Assembly: GCA_965601665.1 (NCBI GenBank)
Contig: OZ271833.1
Span: 1,922,001 to 1,986,000 of the forward strand
Source of the DNA: JANQNX01 sp965601665
Lineage (GTDB): Bacteria > Pseudomonadota > Gammaproteobacteria > Eutrophobiales > Eutrophobiaceae
Reading direction: 5' to 3'
DNA length: 64,000 bases
Position 1 is the first letter of the stretch. Each line of letters starts with the position of its first letter. The position numbers and the translations under genes were made by a program. The notes beneath the pieces were generated by a model that saw only the letters and a list, made by a program, of their open reading frames with translations, made no database searches and was not told where the DNA came from. Positions 61,619 to 64,000 of this stretch are shown here, in pieces.

Positions 61619-62351
61619 CAACAAATCATGGATTGAGGCGGAATGGCCAGTCGCTCCCCATATTCGAGCCGGAACAACGCTGCGACAGGGAGGCATCAGT
61701 GAAGGTAAGTATGCCAGCCTCAACCTTGCCGCCCATGTCGGTGATCAACAAACAGCTGTTCAGGAGAACCGCGCTCGCATTATTGAACTACAGGAGTTAC
61801 CGACCATGCCTAGCTGGCTGACACAGGTGCATGGCATAACGATCGTCGATCTCGATACAACACTTCCTGATCCGATACGGGCAGACGGCGGCCTGACACG
61901 CCAACGACATACTATCAGTACAGTGCTGACTGCTGATTGTGTACCGCTGTTAATCAGTGATAAGGCTGGCACCTGTGTAGCGGCAATCCATGCCGGATGG
62001 AGGGGGCTGTGCGCAGGTATTATCGACGAGGCGATTAAAAGACTTACCGATCCTTCCGAACTGCTTGTCTGGATTGGCCCATGTATCAGCAAGGATTATT
62101 ACGAGGTCGGCATCGATGTTGTCTCGGCGTGTAACAATTACTACGATAGGTCACATCTGGCACTGGAACGAAAGGATGAAACGCATTGGCAACTCGACCT
62201 GAACCAGCTGGTTATACTTATACTGACACAACTTGGTGTGCATCGGGTTTTTGACAGCGCCTTATGCACCTACAGGCAAAGCGATTTTTTTTATTCCTAC
62301 CGGCGCGATGGTATCACCGGGCGAACGGCCAGCATGATCTGGATGGAATAA
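61608..62351 (+). CDS. pgeF: Peptidoglycan editing factor PgeF (YfiH, laccase-domain / DUF152 protein)
   Basis: A 247-residue member of the YfiH/DUF152 family. The start at 61608 overlaps the end of rluD, the usual arrangement; upstream in-frame codons belong to rluD in another frame. The conserved metal or substrate residues are present: RQGGISEGKYASLNLAAHVG, LTQVHGITIVD, TVLTADCVPLLIS and VAAIHAGWRGLCAGIIDE. In E. coli the protein prevents wrong incorporation of L-Ser for L-Ala in UDP-MurNAc; related proteins have purine-nucleoside phosphorylase activity. It is followed by a dehydrogenase gene rather than clpB directly. Confidence 0.93.
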   Translation: MTGSNKSWIEAEWPVAPHIRAGTTLRQGGISEGKYASLNLAAHVGDQQTAVQENRARIIELQELPTMPSWLTQVHGITIVDLDTTLPDPIRADGGLTRQRHTISTVLTADCVPLLISDKAGTCVAAIHAGWRGLCAGIIDEAIKRLTDPSELLVWIGPCISKDYYEVGIDVVSACNNYYDRSHLALERKDETHWQLDLNQLVILILTQLGVHRVFDSALCTYRQSDFFYSYRRDGITGRTASMIWME

Positions 62352-62415
62352 CATGAATTATCGACTAAGCTATTAATACACCATTCAGCAAAGCCTTGAT
62401 AGGAAAAATAATAAC

Positions 62416-63828
62416 ATGGGCAAAAAGATGAGTTTCAGTGAAAGTGTCAACCATATGGTTGACCGTGCTCTGGCTGTACTTGATATAGATGCGGGGACTG
62501 CGCAGGCACTGAAAGCCTGTAACTCTACGCTGAAGGTCAATTTTCCTGTTGTAATCGACGATCACATCGAGGTCTTCACTGGCTGGCGCTCAGTACACAG
62601 TATTCATCGACTACCTGCAAAAGGCGGTATTCGCTACGCTCCTATTGTTAATGAGGACGAAGTAGAAGCACTGGCAGCGCTCATGACCTACAAGTGTGCC
62701 ATTGTTGATGTACCGTTTGGTGGTTCCAAGGGTGGTTTGCTGATCGATCCGAACAACTATAGCCGTCATCAACTTGAGTTGATCACTCGCCGCTTTGCCA
62801 GAGAACTGGTGCGCAAGGGTTTTCTTAGCCCGGCCACCAATGTTCCAGCACCAGACATGGGTACCGGGGAACGTGAAATGGCGTGGATCGCTGATACCTA
62901 TAAGCACCTGCATCCCGAAGACGTGAATTACTCTGGCTGTGTAACTGGTAAACCAGTTGCCCATGGCGGCATACGAGGCAGAACCGAAGCCACGGGTCGC
63001 GGTGTGGTTTATGCAATGCGCGAATTCTTTCGCCACCCGGAGGAAATCAAAAAAGCCGGACTTGATGGCGGGCTGGCGGGCAAAAGTGTGGTCTTGCAGG
63101 GACTGGGAAACGTCGGTTATCACGCCGCCAAACTGCTGCATGATGAAGATAACTGCAAAATTATCGCTATCATCGAACGTGATGGCGCGCTGGTAAACAA
63201 TGCGGGAATTAATATTGATAACATACACCACTACAACATCGAAAATAAAACAGTCCAGGGCTATCCCGATGCGGAATTTATAGAGGACGGCAAACTGGCG
63301 CTTGAGCTTGAGTGTGACATTCTGATTCCAGCGGCACTGGAGGCACAAATAACAGAGGCCAATGCGTCACGGATCCAGGCAAAGATAATCTTTGAGGCCG
63401 CCAACGGTCCGATAACGTTTGAAGGTGACGAAATCCTGCGGGCCCGCGGAATACCGATCATTCCTGATGCCTATGTGAATGCTGGCGGGGTGACCGTTTC
63501 GTATTTTGAATGGATTCGTAATCTCGCGCACATACGTTTTGGCCGTATGGAACGCCGCTATGACGAAACGCGCGGTGAAAACATACTCATGGCGGTGGAA
63601 GCAATGACAGGCAAGGAACCACCGGAATGGGTTCGACATGAACTGGTGCGTGGCGCTGATGAGCTGGACCTTGTGCGTTCCGGTCTGGACGACACGATGC
63701 GCCTCGGCTTTCAACAAATCAAGGAAGTACTGGATAGCAATGACAGGATATCGGATTTTCGCACAGGGGCATTTGTCGTTGCGGTCAGCAAACTTACCCG
63801 CTCTTACCAGGACATCGGCGTCTACTAA
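62416..63828 (+). CDS. Glu/Leu/Phe/Val-type amino acid dehydrogenase (glutamate dehydrogenase-like)
   Basis: NAD(P)-dependent oxidative deaminase, probably of glutamate. The 470 residues show the dimerisation domain with substrate lysines in HRLPAKGGIRYAP and YKCAIVDVPFGGSKGGLLID, the catalytic NVPAPDMGTG with Asp, and TGKPVAHGGIRGRTEATGRG. The Rossmann domain has VVLQGLGNVGYHAAKLL. The late PDAYVNAGGVTVSYFEW is typical of the family. The length (470) is somewhat longer than most 420-450-residue GDHs because of a C-terminal extension. It is inserted between pgeF and clpB, which usually adjoin. A purine-rich ribosome-binding site (AGGAAAA) precedes the ATG. Confidence 0.92.
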   Translation: MGKKMSFSESVNHMVDRALAVLDIDAGTAQALKACNSTLKVNFPVVIDDHIEVFTGWRSVHSIHRLPAKGGIRYAPIVNEDEVEALAALMTYKCAIVDVPFGGSKGGLLIDPNNYSRHQLELITRRFARELVRKGFLSPATNVPAPDMGTGEREMAWIADTYKHLHPEDVNYSGCVTGKPVAHGGIRGRTEATGRGVVYAMREFFRHPEEIKKAGLDGGLAGKSVVLQGLGNVGYHAAKLLHDEDNCKIIAIIERDGALVNNAGINIDNIHHYNIENKTVQGYPDAEFIEDGKLALELECDILIPAALEAQITEANASRIQAKIIFEAANGPITFEGDEILRARGIPIIPDAYVNAGGVTVSYFEWIRNLAHIRFGRMERRYDETRGENILMAVEAMTGKEPPEWVRHELVRGADELDLVRSGLDDTMRLGFQQIKEVLDSNDRISDFRTGAFVVAVSKLTRSYQDIGVY

Positions 63829-63862
63829 TCGATTAACGGCATGCACCACGCATAGGGCAAGA

Positions 63863-63890
63863 CTTGAATATGTAATGGCTGTCCCCATTT
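63863..63890 (+). promoter_or_regulatory. Sigma-32 heat-shock promoter of clpB
   Basis: CTTGAA (63863-63868) and CCCCATTT (63883-63890) are separated by 14 bases, a near-perfect match to the sigma-32 -35 (CTTGAAA) and -10 (CCCCATNT) consensus. Transcription would start near 63897, about 26 bases before the clpB ATG. It confirms that clpB is transcribed on its own in heat shock, separate from the dehydrogenase gene. Confidence 0.88.
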
Positions 63891-63922
63891 ATCAGGTTAG
63901 ATAAATTAAGACCATAAAAACC

Positions 63923-64000
63923 ATGCGACCGGATAAATTAACGACAAAACTGCAACTGGCGCTTGCTGATGCCCAGTCACTGGCCATTGGTAAGGACCAC
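63923..64000 (+). CDS. clpB: ATP-dependent chaperone ClpB, N-terminus (3' truncated by window edge)
   Basis: Only the first 26 codons are inside the window. They read [20 protein letters not shown] and then AIGKDH, matching the E. coli ClpB N-terminus ([20 protein letters not shown]) closely. ClpB is a hexameric AAA+ disaggregase that works with DnaK. The start is 26 bases or so after the expected sigma-32 transcription start. The ribosome-binding site is weak. Confidence 0.92.
   Translation, partial: [26 protein letters not shown]

Noticed and set aside
62611..63348. 245-codon open frame antisense to the dehydrogenase
   Set aside because: It mirrors the strongly conserved dehydrogenase and has no family motif or ribosome-binding site.
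1..64000. tRNA, rRNA, CRISPR arrays, insertion sequences, integrases or phage genes
   Set aside because: Looked for across the window on both strands; no cloverleaf-like segments, regular repeats, terminal inverted repeats or transposase motifs were found.

Overview
The window looks like a chromosomal segment of a Gammaproteobacterium. The evidence is the gene orders hda / AI-2E permease / DUF2066 / purM and trmJ-suhB, the bamD, rluD, pgeF and clpB neighbourhood, PilS/PilR with class IV pilins, and a perfect RfaH-type ops element. The genus cannot be told from the sequence. I see no rRNA, tRNA, CRISPR array, insertion sequence or phage gene. By eye base composition is mid-40s % GC, with a more AT-rich block at about 20.2-23.3 kb.

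Layout. (1) 0-12.5 kb is mostly housekeeping: the end of proS, acylphosphatase, a PilZ-like protein, a BrkB-family membrane protein, arsC-like, wrbA-like, hda, AI-2E permease, DUF2066, purM, trmJ and suhB, with two methyltransferases. (2) 12.5-15.1 kb holds a UDP-glucuronate decarboxylase and a GT-C membrane protein. (3) 15.1-29.5 kb is a long minus-strand surface-polysaccharide operon. It runs from an HTH regulator with palindromes in its upstream region, through an ops element, then methyltransferase, Wzm, Wzt, sulfotransferase, several glycosyltransferases, a second methyltransferase and a capsule-type GT-B protein. (4) 29.6-50.5 kb is a second accessory block centred on type IV pilins. It has two class IV pilin genes flanking a TPR-sulfotransferase, a TMTC/PMT-like membrane glycosyltransferase with a polyprenol-phosphate sugar synthase directly downstream of pilin 1, and further GT-C/YfhO-like membrane proteins around a second such synthase. 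It also has a sulfatase-type phosphotransferase fused to a glycerophosphodiesterase, a TPR-GT41 (OGT-like) protein and a DUF2723-type protein. (5) 50.5-53.4 kb is pilS-pilR. (6) 53.6-64 kb is housekeeping again: sucCD, nadE, bamD, rluD, pgeF, a Glu/Leu/Phe/Val-type dehydrogenase and the start of clpB with a clear heat-shock promoter. An MBOAT plus SGNH O-acetylation pair lies between sucD and nadE.

How it fits together. The ABC exporter with an extended Wzt, the two methyltransferases and the sulfotransferase suggest an ABC-exported glycan that is capped or decorated, made from an RfaH-dependent long transcript. The pilin block carries almost everything needed for extracytoplasmic modification of a pilus subunit: lipid-linked sugar synthesis, GT-C transferases, a sulfotransferase and a phosphoglycerol-type transferase. 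The pilin genes have sigma-54-like promoters (one good, one degenerate), consistent with control by PilS/PilR encoded 15 kb away. That the two parts form one pilin-decoration system is an inference from gene order.
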